A stretch of DNA of 8,816 nucleotides from JBAZOJ01 sp041648755 (GTDB taxonomy: Bacteria > Planctomycetota > B143-G9). A program made the position numbers and the translations under genes. Positions within the stretch are counted from its first letter, which is position 1, and each line of letters opens with the position of its first letter. The notes under the pieces are model-generated. The model ran no database searches. It was not told the DNA's origin and saw nothing but the letters and a program-made list of their open reading frames with translations. Below, one piece after another: positions 1 to 6,285 of this stretch. The DNA lies in assembly GCA_041648755.1 (NCBI GenBank), contig JBAZOJ010000160.1:1-8816 (forward strand). The letters are read 5' to 3'.

Positions 1-1063
1 TGCGGAGATCTCTCTCGTCGATATCGAATGGCACCCAGCGAAGGATGTCGCCCAGGCCTGCTGTCGCAACGACATTCGAAATCGAGTATGACATCCCGAG
101 ATTGGCGCTGACAGTGCGGTTGAACACCGGCTCATTGCTCTCCGGGTCGAAGAACACCGAGAACACATCCGTGGTTGCTCCGCCGATGTCAACACCCAGG
201 AGTGTCAGGTTCTCCAGGCGCGAGATCAACTGCATGATATCGCCCACCGCTCCGGGAGTTGGCATAATCTCGACGTCGGTCCAGTCCATCAGTTTCTTGT
301 AGCCGGGGGCGTGCGCCATGACGTGTTCAAGGAACAGATCATGAATCTTGTCGCGCGCGGGGCCAAGGACTTCCTTGTCCAGAGTCGGACGGATATTCTC
401 GACAACAACCAGTGCTGTCGTTTCTTCAAGAGTCTTCCTGACATCCCCTGCGGCCTCTTTGTTGCCCGCGTAGATGACCGGGAGCGTGTACTGAACACCA
501 AATCGCGGCTTGGGGTCCGCGTGCTTGATTATCTCGGCCATCTCCATTACGTGCTGAACGGTTCCGCCGTCTACTCCGCCCGCCAGCAAAATCATATCCG
601 GCCGGAGGTTGCGGATTCTCTCGATACGCTCGTGGTTCTGCCGACCGTCGTTGGTCGCGAGGGCATCCATAACGATGGCTCCGGCGCCCAGCGCGGCACG
701 TTGAGCGCTTTCAGTCGTCATCTGCTTTACGACCCCGGCGACCATCATCTGGAGTCCGCCACCCGCAGAGGACGTGGAAATGTACAGGTCAACGCCGTCC
801 TTGCCCACACGGGTCTTTCTGACGGAGTCTTCAGTAGTAAAATTCCGACCGGTGAGATCCTCTATTTCGCTGATCGCGTTGAGAACGCCCTTGGTGACGT
901 CTTCGGCAGGCTTTTCCACTGTCGTGGGGGCTTCACCGCGCTTGATCAGACGGAAGCCTTCGGGCGTCTTTTCGATCAGGATCGCCTTGGTCGTAGTACT
1001 GCCGCAATCTGTAGCGATGATCACTTCGATTTTGTCGGGATCGATATGAGTACCCGTGGCCAT
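1..1063 (-). CDS. glmL: GlmL/MutL-family ATPase (glutamate mutase accessory protein), partial
   Basis: This reads from an ATG at 1063 off the left edge, giving 354 codons with no stop, so the C-terminus is missing. The protein belongs to the GlmL/MutL family, actin/HSP70-fold ATPases encoded beside B12-dependent glutamate (methylaspartate) mutase and thought to reactivate or chaperone it. Visible motifs are the phosphate-1 loop DCGSTTTK (residues 19-26), the family signature STSSAGGGLQMM (96-107), LAGGVDGG (160-167) and the phosphate-2 loop DIGGATTD (292-299). The start is fixed by AAGGAG about 6 bases upstream; this ribosome site sits in the 12-base gap after the stop of the preceding gene, which suggests translational coupling. 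No membrane segment is seen, so it is probably cytoplasmic. The mutase subunits (GlmS, GlmE) are not in the window, so the enzyme it serves is inferred. Family assignment is firm, the exact partner is not. Confidence 0.9.
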   Translation of the reverse strand, partial: MATGTHIDPDKIEVIIATDCGSTTTKAILIEKTPEGFRLIKRGEAPTTVEKPAEDVTKGVLNAISEIEDLTGRNFTTEDSVRKTRVGKDGVDLYISTSSAGGGLQMMVAGVVKQMTTESAQRAALGAGAIVMDALATNDGRQNHERIERIRNLRPDMILLAGGVDGGTVQHVMEMAEIIKHADPKPRFGVQYTLPVIYAGNKEAAGDVRKTLEETTALVVVENIRPTLDKEVLGPARDKIHDLFLEHVMAHAPGYKKLMDWTDVEIMPTPGAVGDIMQLISRLENLTLLGVDIGGATTDVFSVFFDPESNEPVFNRTVSANLGMSYSISNVVATAGLGDILRWVPFDIDERDLR

Positions 1064-1075
1064 CTGCACTCCTTG

Positions 1076-1444
1076 CTATTTTCTACGGGAGGATGTCTTC
1101 TCCGCGGCACGCAGCCGCTCGCGAAGCTCCTCCTGTTTTTCTATCTCTTCCACAAGCACCGAGAATGACCTGCGATCTTCGAGAAAACGGGCAAACCTGT
1201 CTATCTCCTCACGGCTGCAGACCTTCAACATCTCCGTGGCTATGCTCACTGAGGGGCTGAAAAAGTGAATGCCCTGGCTGAAGATCCAGTTCAGAGGCTT
1301 CTCAGATTCCAGAAGAATCACTGCCGGCGTGGTAAGACCGTACTTGACAACGATGCGCGCGAATGCCCTGATAACGGGCCTGTACTCCGCAAACTCGTCC
1401 GATGGGTCGGGCGATGGGTTGTATACGTCTTCGCTTCCTGTCAT
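1076..1444 (-). CDS. Small conserved-looking protein of unknown function upstream of glmL
   Basis: This is a 122-residue protein if it starts at the ATG at 1444, one base after the TGA of the preceding gene. An in-frame ATG at 1465 would overlap that gene and give 129 residues. Neither start has a strong ribosome site, so reinitiation after the upstream gene is likely. I do not recognise a named domain. An acidic N-terminus (1-20) is followed by a compact, partly hydrophobic core (22-75) with the blocks GLTTPAVILLES (36-47), KPLNW (49-53) and FFSPS (61-65). The C-terminus (about 78-116) is charged, probably helical, and could form a coiled coil. The core is not hydrophobic enough for a confident membrane helix, though it could associate with a membrane. 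Tight linkage to the membrane protein before it and the GlmL-like ATPase after it suggests a shared role, as inference only. Confidence 0.75.
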   Translation of the reverse strand: MTGSEDVYNPSPDPSDEFAEYRPVIRAFARIVVKYGLTTPAVILLESEKPLNWIFSQGIHFFSPSVSIATEMLKVCSREEIDRFARFLEDRRSFSVLVEEIEKQEELRERLRAAEKTSSRRK

Positions 1445-1445
1445 T

Positions 1446-1925
1446 TCAGCTTGGGTCTCTTTCATCCGAAATCGAATGCTCCAGGAACTTCGCCTTGATG
1501 AACGCAATTGCCTCAGTCGGCTCTGCAGGAAAGTAGACATCCATACTACGGAAGAACTCGAACCGGCTTGCCCGCGCGCGGGTCATCAGATTGACCCCGT
1601 GCCGGAAAAAGGAGGCCCTTCGGAATTCGCTCCATTTCCTGGTGCGGGAGCCAAAGAATGTCTCTACCTCGATGCCTTCGTCATCCAGCCGGAACTTCAT
1701 CGGGAAGAAGACTCTCGAAAAGTACAGGACAAGCACGGTAAGAGCGACGAAGGCCCATATCGGGCTGCCCAGTACGATCTGGGTCGTGAAGGCTGCCGCC
1801 AGTATGAAGACCACGATGACCATCGCCTGGTATCGCATCTGTTTCAAAAGATGCACTTCCCACTCCATCTCACCCCGCTTGGCGGGTGGCGGAGGACAGG
1901 CGGAATCTTCACCAGGAAACAGCAT
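1446..1925 (-). CDS. Two-helix membrane protein with a PH-like cytoplasmic domain (putative)
   Basis: The protein has 159 residues from the ATG at 1925. Two adjacent hydrophobic segments (about 34-52 and 55-73) form a hairpin in the inner membrane. A basic and aromatic domain follows (about 74-147) with the pattern FPMKFRLDDEGIEVET, RKWSEFRR and a later RFEFFRS. This resembles small bacterial membrane proteins with a PH-like beta domain after two helices, but the resemblance is by eye only. The start is uncertain. The ATG at 1925 lacks a ribosome site and lies about 8 bases from the predicted transcription start. A second ATG at 1868 is preceded by GGGGTGAG and would still keep both helices. 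A TTG at 1967 extends the frame but overlaps the predicted -35 box. The gene ends one base before the next ATG, so it heads a three-gene cluster with the small protein and glmL. Confidence 0.78.
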   Translation of the reverse strand: MLFPGEDSACPPPPAKRGEMEWEVHLLKQMRYQAMVIVVFILAAAFTTQIVLGSPIWAFVALTVLVLYFSRVFFPMKFRLDDEGIEVETFFGSRTRKWSEFRRASFFRHGVNLMTRARASRFEFFRSMDVYFPAEPTEAIAFIKAKFLEHSISDERDPS

Positions 1926-1939
1926 TTTGCCAGAATTAG

Positions 1940-1967
1940 AGTTTAGTTTGCATTGCGGGGCTGTCAA
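1940..1967 (-). promoter_or_regulatory. Predicted sigma70-type promoter for the membrane protein-glmL cluster
   Basis: On the minus strand a perfect TTGACA (1962-1967) is followed after 16 bases by TAAACT (1940-1945, four of six matches to TATAAT). Transcription would begin near 1933, only about 8 bases before the ATG at 1925. It lies just after the end of the HPt gene, where a new transcription unit is expected. The prediction rests on sequence match and position only. Confidence 0.55.
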
Positions 1968-1980
1968 GGAAAAACGGCCG

Positions 1981-2304
1981 TCAGACGCCTGCTTCGTCGA
2001 ACAGGTGTTGCGCCTTGATCTTGAGTTCTTCGAGGCTCTCTCCCCTCTTGCATGCAGCCTCGAGCTCGCCGGCGATCAGCCCGAGCTGGATCATTCCGAA
2101 CGTGCCGGAACTGCCTTTTATCGTATGTGCGTTCCGACGAACTACTTCAAGGTCAGGTTTCTCCAGACCCTCCCGAATGGCCTGCAGCATGCCGGGAACT
2201 TCCATTACGTACTCCTCGGCAATCTGCGACATCTCGGGGTCTGCGCGAAATTCCGGAAGGATCTGAGCTCTGAGCTTCTCGAAGCCTTGAGGTATCTCGT
2301 CCAT
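1981..2304 (-). CDS. Stand-alone HPt (histidine phosphotransfer) domain protein
   Basis: This 107-residue protein is essentially one HPt domain, which carries a phosphoryl group on histidine between receiver domains in multistep phosphorelays. The signature AHTIKGSSGTFG spans residues 59-70, with the phospho-accepting histidine at H60 and the usual K63-G64-S65 after it. The rest fits the four-helix bundle, including an acidic helix before the site (about 28-48) and a LIAGELEAACK helix after it. Two ATGs lie 6 bases apart. I chose the second, at 2304, because GGAGGA (2311-2316) is 6 bases from it but abuts the first, at 2310. No histidine kinase or response regulator is in view, so it is an orphan that acts in trans. 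A strong terminator sits directly upstream of its ribosome site, leaving its promoter unclear. Confidence 0.9.
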   Translation of the reverse strand: MDEIPQGFEKLRAQILPEFRADPEMSQIAEEYVMEVPGMLQAIREGLEKPDLEVVRRNAHTIKGSSGTFGMIQLGLIAGELEAACKRGESLEELKIKAQHLFDEAGV

Positions 2305-2318
2305 ATGCATTCCTCCGC

Positions 2319-2345
2319 AAAAAAAGAAGGTCCCGAAGGACCTTC
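2319..2345 (-). terminator. Rho-independent terminator with UUCG tetraloop, after the lipoprotein gene
   Basis: On the minus strand a perfect 8-bp stem (GAAGGTCC pairing with GGACCTTC) is closed by a TTCG loop and followed directly by seven T residues (2325 down to 2319). The C(UUCG)G tetraloop is exceptionally stable. It starts 25 bases after the lipoprotein stop codon. The T tract ends just two bases before the GGAGGA ribosome site of the HPt gene. Confidence 0.93.
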
Positions 2346-2370
2346 CTGTTCTCGTGGTGGCGAATCGAAA

Positions 2371-2991
2371 TTAGCGAATCTCTTTCGTGAAGTACTCCTT
2401 GACACTCTTGATGGAGGCGGAACCACGCTCGGTCTCCGCCTTGTACAGCTTGCTGAAGAAGTCGCGCAGCCCTTGGAATTCCTCACGGCGAACGCTCATC
2501 CAGCGCTCGATGCTCGGGCCGAACGTTGCAGTGCGATCAAGCTCCTGCTTGAACAACCTTGCGGTCTCGCTGCCCAACTGCCTGTCCTGCTCAAGTTCGA
2601 ACGCAAGACGCCGGTAAGTGTCCTGCCACAGTCCCTGGATCTTCGGACCCACGCCGTCCCAGCGCTTCTTGACATAAGCAGCGGCCTCGCGCAGAAGCTC
2701 AAATTCCTTGACAGTGTTCACAAGGAGGAAACTCCCGCCGTCCTTGGCTCCCTGCCATTCCTGGACTGTCCACTTCTGGATGTCGTTGGCAAGGTCAACC
2801 TTGTACTCGTAGCTGTGGTCCAGCCAACGATGGAGATCTTTCCCGAACGATGCGGAGTTCGCCAACTCCGCGTCGCTCCACCGGGAGATGTCCTTGGGTA
2901 TTGTGCCCACGCCACGGTTGAACTTCGTCTCGGTGCAACCCAAGGCGAATGCCGTAAGCGCAAGCAGTATAACGATTTGCACTATTCTCAT
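2371..2991 (-). CDS. Predicted helical lipoprotein of unknown function with tryptophan-spaced repeats
   Basis: The protein has 206 residues from the ATG at 2991. A GTG at 3018 would add nine residues, but it lies in the likely promoter/leader and lacks a typical signal start. The N-terminus is a lipoprotein signal: MRIVQIVILLALTAFALGC, with a lipobox ending at Cys19, the expected lipidation site. The mature part looks all-helical, charged and rich in tryptophan and arginine. KDISRW (33-38), KDLHRW (51-56) and NDIQKW (69-74) recur at exactly 18-residue intervals. A block at 42-56 (E-L-x-x-S-A-S-F-G...RW) is echoed at 150-164 (E-L-x-x-T-A-T-F-G...RW). No catalytic motif is evident and I do not recognise the family. 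It follows glyS with a 101-base gap and its own likely promoter, and ends at a strong terminator, so it is probably monocistronic. A structural or envelope-attached role is plausible but unsupported. Confidence 0.83.
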   Translation of the reverse strand: MRIVQIVILLALTAFALGCTETKFNRGVGTIPKDISRWSDAELANSASFGKDLHRWLDHSYEYKVDLANDIQKWTVQEWQGAKDGGSFLLVNTVKEFELLREAAAYVKKRWDGVGPKIQGLWQDTYRRLAFELEQDRQLGSETARLFKQELDRTATFGPSIERWMSVRREEFQGLRDFFSKLYKAETERGSASIKSVKEYFTKEIR

Positions 2992-3020
2992 AGGCTTGCC
3001 TCGTATTATCCGTAGCACTG

Positions 3021-3047
3021 ATTTTACCGGTCAGCGCAAGAAGTCAA
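3021..3047 (-). promoter_or_regulatory. Possible promoter of the lipoprotein gene
   Basis: On the minus strand TTGACT (3042-3047) is followed after 15 bases, a short spacer, by TAAAAT (3021-3026, five of six matches to TATAAT). A second, overlapping option is CTGACC (3029-3034), 18 bases, then GATAAT (3005-3010). The first gives a leader of about 20 bases and fits better. Either would separate the lipoprotein from the glyQS operon. Confidence 0.4.
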
Positions 3048-3092
3048 CAAAAAACGCCATATTCCCTCGTCGTCGGGCGCACCGCGAAGCCA

Positions 3093-5249
3093 TCATTCGG
3101 GCTTCCTCACAATGTATGTGAGGTCGGCAAACTGGTCGGCCAGAAGCCTGTAAATGGCCTTGAGAAGGGCTTTCCGATTGCGCCTGAGTTTCTCGTCTTC
3201 CGCGTTGACAAAAACCTTCTCGAAGAACTGATGCAGCGGCATGGCAAACGCGCCCACATAAAGCTCTGCGGCGCGCGAGTAACTTGCCGGGTCTCGATGC
3301 GTCAGCAGATCGTTGATTGTCGGGGCTACCTGCATGTACTCAGCGTAGAGTGCCCGCTCCTCTTTCTCGACAAGGAGGGCTTCCTCAGGAAGCGCCGCAT
3401 CTCCAAAGTCCCGCGTGATATTGGCCGCCCGCTCCAGGGTTGTGCAGATGCCTGCGAAGTCCGGACGCTTGCCGATCAAGCCCAGAGCGTGAACCCGAAT
3501 AAACGCATCGTGAATGTCAATGGATGCGGGTGCGCCAGCAACGAAGCGATTTGCGTTCGCCGACAGGACACTGAAGACCGCGCCCGCGATATCCGAAGCC
3601 GCGTCGGTTGACAACTCGCCCCACAGCCGCTCCATGAAGAACGGCACAAATGACTCCGCAAAGGCCTTGCGGTTGCCCGGGAACTTGGGCTCGTACGCTC
3701 TGAACGCCTCCGAAGCAGCCGACAGGAAGTCAATTCTTGCACGCTTCTGTTCCATCAAGGCAATGATGCCTATGCTTGCTCTGCGCAACCCGAACGGATC
3801 CTTGGCCGAAGTCGGAATCAAACCCGCTGAGAAGAAACCTGCCAGGGAATCCAGTCTGTCCGCCAGCGAAAGTGTGAAGCCCTCCCAACTCCGCGGCAAC
3901 GCATCGCCGCGACTGCGCGGAAGGTACATCTCCTCGATCGCCTGGGCGACAACAGCCGAGTGGCCGTCGGCGCGAGCATAAATCCGGCCCATGACGCCCT
4001 GCAGTTCAGGAAGTTCGTACACAACCTGAGTCAGCAGGTCGGCCCGGGACAGTTCCGCTGCACAAAGGCAGGCTTCAAGGTCAAAAGTCTCCCCGGCTTC
4101 CTCGGCGGAAGTGCGAATCTGGGGGGACATATTGCGTATCAGCCCTCTTACCCTTGCGGCTTTTTCAGCGTACGACCCGAGCTTGGGATGGAAGACAACT
4201 TCACTGAGCGCGCCGACGCGACCAGCCAGCGGCTTCTTTCTGTCCTCGCGGTAGAAGAACAGCGCATCGGCAAGGCGAGCCCTGGCAACATTTTCGTTGC
4301 CGAGGATGACCTCGGCCAACTCATGCGAATCCCCGGGGATATTGCACGAAGCAACGAATATCGGAGCGGGCTCCCCGCCATATTCCCGTGCGCTGAAGTA
4401 AAACTGGTGATGCCGCAGAGTCGCGGAGATAAGCTCTCCGGGCAACTCCAGGAATTCGCGGTCGAATCTCCCCGCAATGGCATTTGGCCATTCCACAAGG
4501 AAGTTGACCATGTCCAGCAACTCTTCATCTGCGTTGACGTTGCACTTGCATTCGTCCGCTGCTTCGGCCATCCGGCCCGCGAGCTTTCTGCGTCTTTCGT
4601 TGGCGCAAGCCACCACGAATCTCTTCTCAAGCTCCAACTGGTACTTTGCCAATGAAGCATCGGCCAACCGGAGTGGTTCAGGCGACAGTATCCGGTGTCC
4701 CGATGTCTCCCTGCCGGTGCGCAGGCCGTTCCATACGAAATCCACAACATCATCCCCGAGTATGCATAGCAGGCCCCGTACAGGTCGGGCGAATGCCGCG
4801 CCCGTGGCATCCCAGCCCATGCTCTTGGGGAATGTCATTTTGGAAATCGCTTCGGGAATGCTCGCGGAAATCACTTCCGCGATCCTCTTGCCCGGGATTA
4901 CGCGCGTCACGCAGCAAAACTCCTTGCCGCGTTCTTCCCGGATGCTGACGGAATCCATGGTTAGGCCGAATTTTCTCAAAAATCCTTCCAGCGCGGGAGT
5001 TGGTGACCCGTCCGGCTTGTAACATGCGCTCTTGGCCGGGCCCTTGACCTCCTCGGTTACCGCTGGCAGTTCCGCAGGCAGCCCTGTCCACGAGAACGTC
5101 AGCCGCCGGGGAGTCGCAACCGCCTGTGAGAAATGCGTTGCCAGAATGGGAGCCGAGCGGTGCGCTGCTTCCTTGAATTGCTCGATGGCGGGAAGTATGT
5201 ATGAAGCGGGGAGTTCCTCGCACAGAATCTCAAACAGAAGATCCGGCAT
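3093..5249 (-). CDS. glyS: Glycine-tRNA ligase beta subunit
   Basis: GlyS is the beta subunit of the bacterial alpha2beta2 glycyl-tRNA synthetase. It contributes tRNA recognition, while the alpha subunit carries the aminoacylation core. The 718 residues are close to the usual length of roughly 690. Family signatures run in order: MPDLLFEILCEELPA at the N-terminus; FPKSMGWD (140-147) and FARPVRGLL (153-161); SGHRIL (183-188); a RHHQFYF motif (279-285); an HD-like helical region with ADLLTQVVYELPELQGVMG (403-421); DPFGLRRASIGI (484-495); and a C-terminal DALR-type anticodon-binding domain ending with NAEDEKLRRNRKALL (682-696). The ATG at 5249 is preferred over an upstream in-frame start at 5270 because GGAAGGA lies 5 bases upstream of it and the family begins here. 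It overlaps the 3' end of glyQ by 20 bases, consistent with coupled, balanced synthesis. No missing blocks or frameshifts are seen. Confidence 0.97.
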   Translation of the reverse strand: MPDLLFEILCEELPASYILPAIEQFKEAAHRSAPILATHFSQAVATPRRLTFSWTGLPAELPAVTEEVKGPAKSACYKPDGSPTPALEGFLRKFGLTMDSVSIREERGKEFCCVTRVIPGKRIAEVISASIPEAISKMTFPKSMGWDATGAAFARPVRGLLCILGDDVVDFVWNGLRTGRETSGHRILSPEPLRLADASLAKYQLELEKRFVVACANERRRKLAGRMAEAADECKCNVNADEELLDMVNFLVEWPNAIAGRFDREFLELPGELISATLRHHQFYFSAREYGGEPAPIFVASCNIPGDSHELAEVILGNENVARARLADALFFYREDRKKPLAGRVGALSEVVFHPKLGSYAEKAARVRGLIRNMSPQIRTSAEEAGETFDLEACLCAAELSRADLLTQVVYELPELQGVMGRIYARADGHSAVVAQAIEEMYLPRSRGDALPRSWEGFTLSLADRLDSLAGFFSAGLIPTSAKDPFGLRRASIGIIALMEQKRARIDFLSAASEAFRAYEPKFPGNRKAFAESFVPFFMERLWGELSTDAASDIAGAVFSVLSANANRFVAGAPASIDIHDAFIRVHALGLIGKRPDFAGICTTLERAANITRDFGDAALPEEALLVEKEERALYAEYMQVAPTINDLLTHRDPASYSRAAELYVGAFAMPLHQFFEKVFVNAEDEKLRRNRKALLKAIYRLLADQFADLTYIVRKPE

Positions 5250-6168
5250 TTCTGTCCTTCCATTCAACATAGGGGCGGTTCAGGGGGAACTCTGCCGCGG
5301 CGCGCGACGCCAGGTAGCTCTCGGCCGAAGAGCGGGCCATAGCCCTGATTCTGCCGATATAGGCCGCGCGAGTGGCCACCGACAAAGCCCCTGAAGCATC
5401 GAGCATATTGAAAGCATGTCCGCAGTGCATCATCGCATCGTACGCGGGATAAGTCAGCCCTGCCCTGATCAGCCGTCCGAATTCCTTCTCGTACATCTCG
5501 AACAGGTTCCTGTGGAACTCGGCCTCGGCCACTTCGAAGCTGTACTTGGAAAATTGCCTTTCCGGCTCCAGGAACAAATCTCCGTATCGCAGGTCCCGAT
5601 GTCCCTGGGGGTCGGCGGCAAAGGTAAGATCGAACACGTTGTCCCTGTTCTGCAGGAACATGGCTATCCGTTCAAGGCCATACGTGATCTCAAGCGAAAT
5701 CGGCTTCAATTCAAGCGAGCCCATTTGCTGGAAGTACGTGAACTGAGTAATCTCCAAGCCGTCGATCCAGACCTGCCACCCAAGTCCGGAAGCCCCCAGG
5801 GTGGGTGACTCCCAGTCATCCTCGAGGAAACGCAGGTCGTGCTTGTGAAGATCGATGCCGAGGAACTCAAGCGAGTCGAGGTAGATCTTCTGAGAATCGG
5901 CGGGAGCCGGCTTGACTATCACCTGGTACTGATGAAAGCGATACAGCCGATTGGGGTTCTCGCCGTATCTGCCGTCACCGGGTCTGCGGGATGGCTCGAC
6001 ATAGGCGTAGCGGGCTGGTTCGGGGCCCAGGCAATAGAAGAAGGTGGCGGGGTTGAATGTCCCCGCGCCCTTTTCGATGTCGTATGGCTGCACAACCGCG
6101 CAGCCGTAACGAGCCCAATACTCCTGCAGCCTCAGTATCACTTCGTGGAAGGCGAGCGGATGGCTCAT
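5230..6168 (-). CDS. glyQ: Glycine-tRNA ligase alpha subunit
   Basis: GlyQ is the class II catalytic subunit of the tetrameric bacterial glycyl-tRNA synthetase; it activates glycine with ATP and charges tRNA-Gly together with GlyS. The 312 residues are slightly longer than the usual 290-305, the excess being a short C-terminal tail. Highly conserved family blocks are present: YVEPSRRPGDGRYGENPNRL (56-75), EDDWESPTLGASGLGWQVW (116-134), ITQFTYFQQMGSLELKP (140-156) and EITYGLERIAMFLQ (160-173, containing the class II motif 3 arginine). The ATG at 6168 is chosen over an in-frame upstream start at 6201 because AAGGAG (6175-6180) lies 6 bases before it and the predicted promoter overlaps the longer version. 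It is first in the glyQ-glyS operon. The very short leader leaves no room for a T-box riboswitch. Confidence 0.98.
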   Translation of the reverse strand: MSHPLAFHEVILRLQEYWARYGCAVVQPYDIEKGAGTFNPATFFYCLGPEPARYAYVEPSRRPGDGRYGENPNRLYRFHQYQVIVKPAPADSQKIYLDSLEFLGIDLHKHDLRFLEDDWESPTLGASGLGWQVWIDGLEITQFTYFQQMGSLELKPISLEITYGLERIAMFLQNRDNVFDLTFAADPQGHRDLRYGDLFLEPERQFSKYSFEVAEAEFHRNLFEMYEKEFGRLIRAGLTYPAYDAMMHCGHAFNMLDASGALSVATRAAYIGRIRAMARSSAESYLASRAAAEFPLNRPYVEWKDRNAGSSV

Positions 6169-6285
6169 CTCGGGCTCCTTTCGCGGCCAATCATAGCGCA
6201 TTTGGGCCGCAAATCAAAGAACCCGGGAGATATCCTGTAACTTCGCCCTCTGTCGTGGCGTTAGCCTATCGGGTGAGGTGAGAAT
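6169..6285. other. Divergent intergenic region between glyQS and the HEAT-repeat gene
   Basis: These 117 bases hold the glyQ ribosome site and promoter on the minus strand and the GAGGTG ribosome site of the plus-strand gene. I could not find a convincing plus-strand -35/-10 pair. No tRNA, T-box or terminator structure is visible here. Confidence 0.7.
6190..6217 (-). promoter_or_regulatory. Predicted sigma70-type promoter of glyQS
   Basis: On the minus strand TTGATT (6212-6217) is followed after 16 bases by TATGAT (6190-6195, five of six matches to TATAAT). The predicted start near 6183 gives a leader of about 15 bases containing the AAGGAG site. A 6-bp inverted repeat, GCGGCC at 6183-6188 and GGCCGC at 6205-6210, brackets the -10 box. 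Confidence 0.65.

Noticed and set aside
311..1168. A 285-codon open frame on the plus strand
   Set aside because: It is antisense to the GlmL-family gene, whose ATPase motifs are unmistakable. The plus-strand product has no recognisable feature.
1968..1985. A terminator after the HPt gene
   Set aside because: ACGGCCGT followed by a T run has no proper loop, and the GGC/GCC pairing around it is only three base pairs.
2360..2380. Direct repeat GCGAATC, two copies 14 bases apart around the lipoprotein stop codon
   Set aside because: Seven bases in two copies, one of them inside the coding region, is within chance. There is no other sign of an operator.
1591..3015. A 474-codon open frame on the plus strand
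   Set aside because: It lies antisense across three minus-strand genes with far better support (HPt signature, lipobox, membrane helices, ribosome sites) and its translation shows no domain. It is explained by codon bias in GC-rich DNA.
3049..3092. An intrinsic terminator after glyS
   Set aside because: A run of six T residues is present on the minus strand, but the only stem before it is a weak CGCC/GGCG pair with a long loop. It is not convincing enough to call.
3960..4655. A 231-codon open frame on the plus strand
   Set aside because: It is antisense to conserved glyS sequence.
6169..6285. A T-box or glycine riboswitch ahead of glyQS
   Set aside because: The predicted leader is about 15 bases, and neither the T-box consensus nor a terminator/antiterminator pair is visible.
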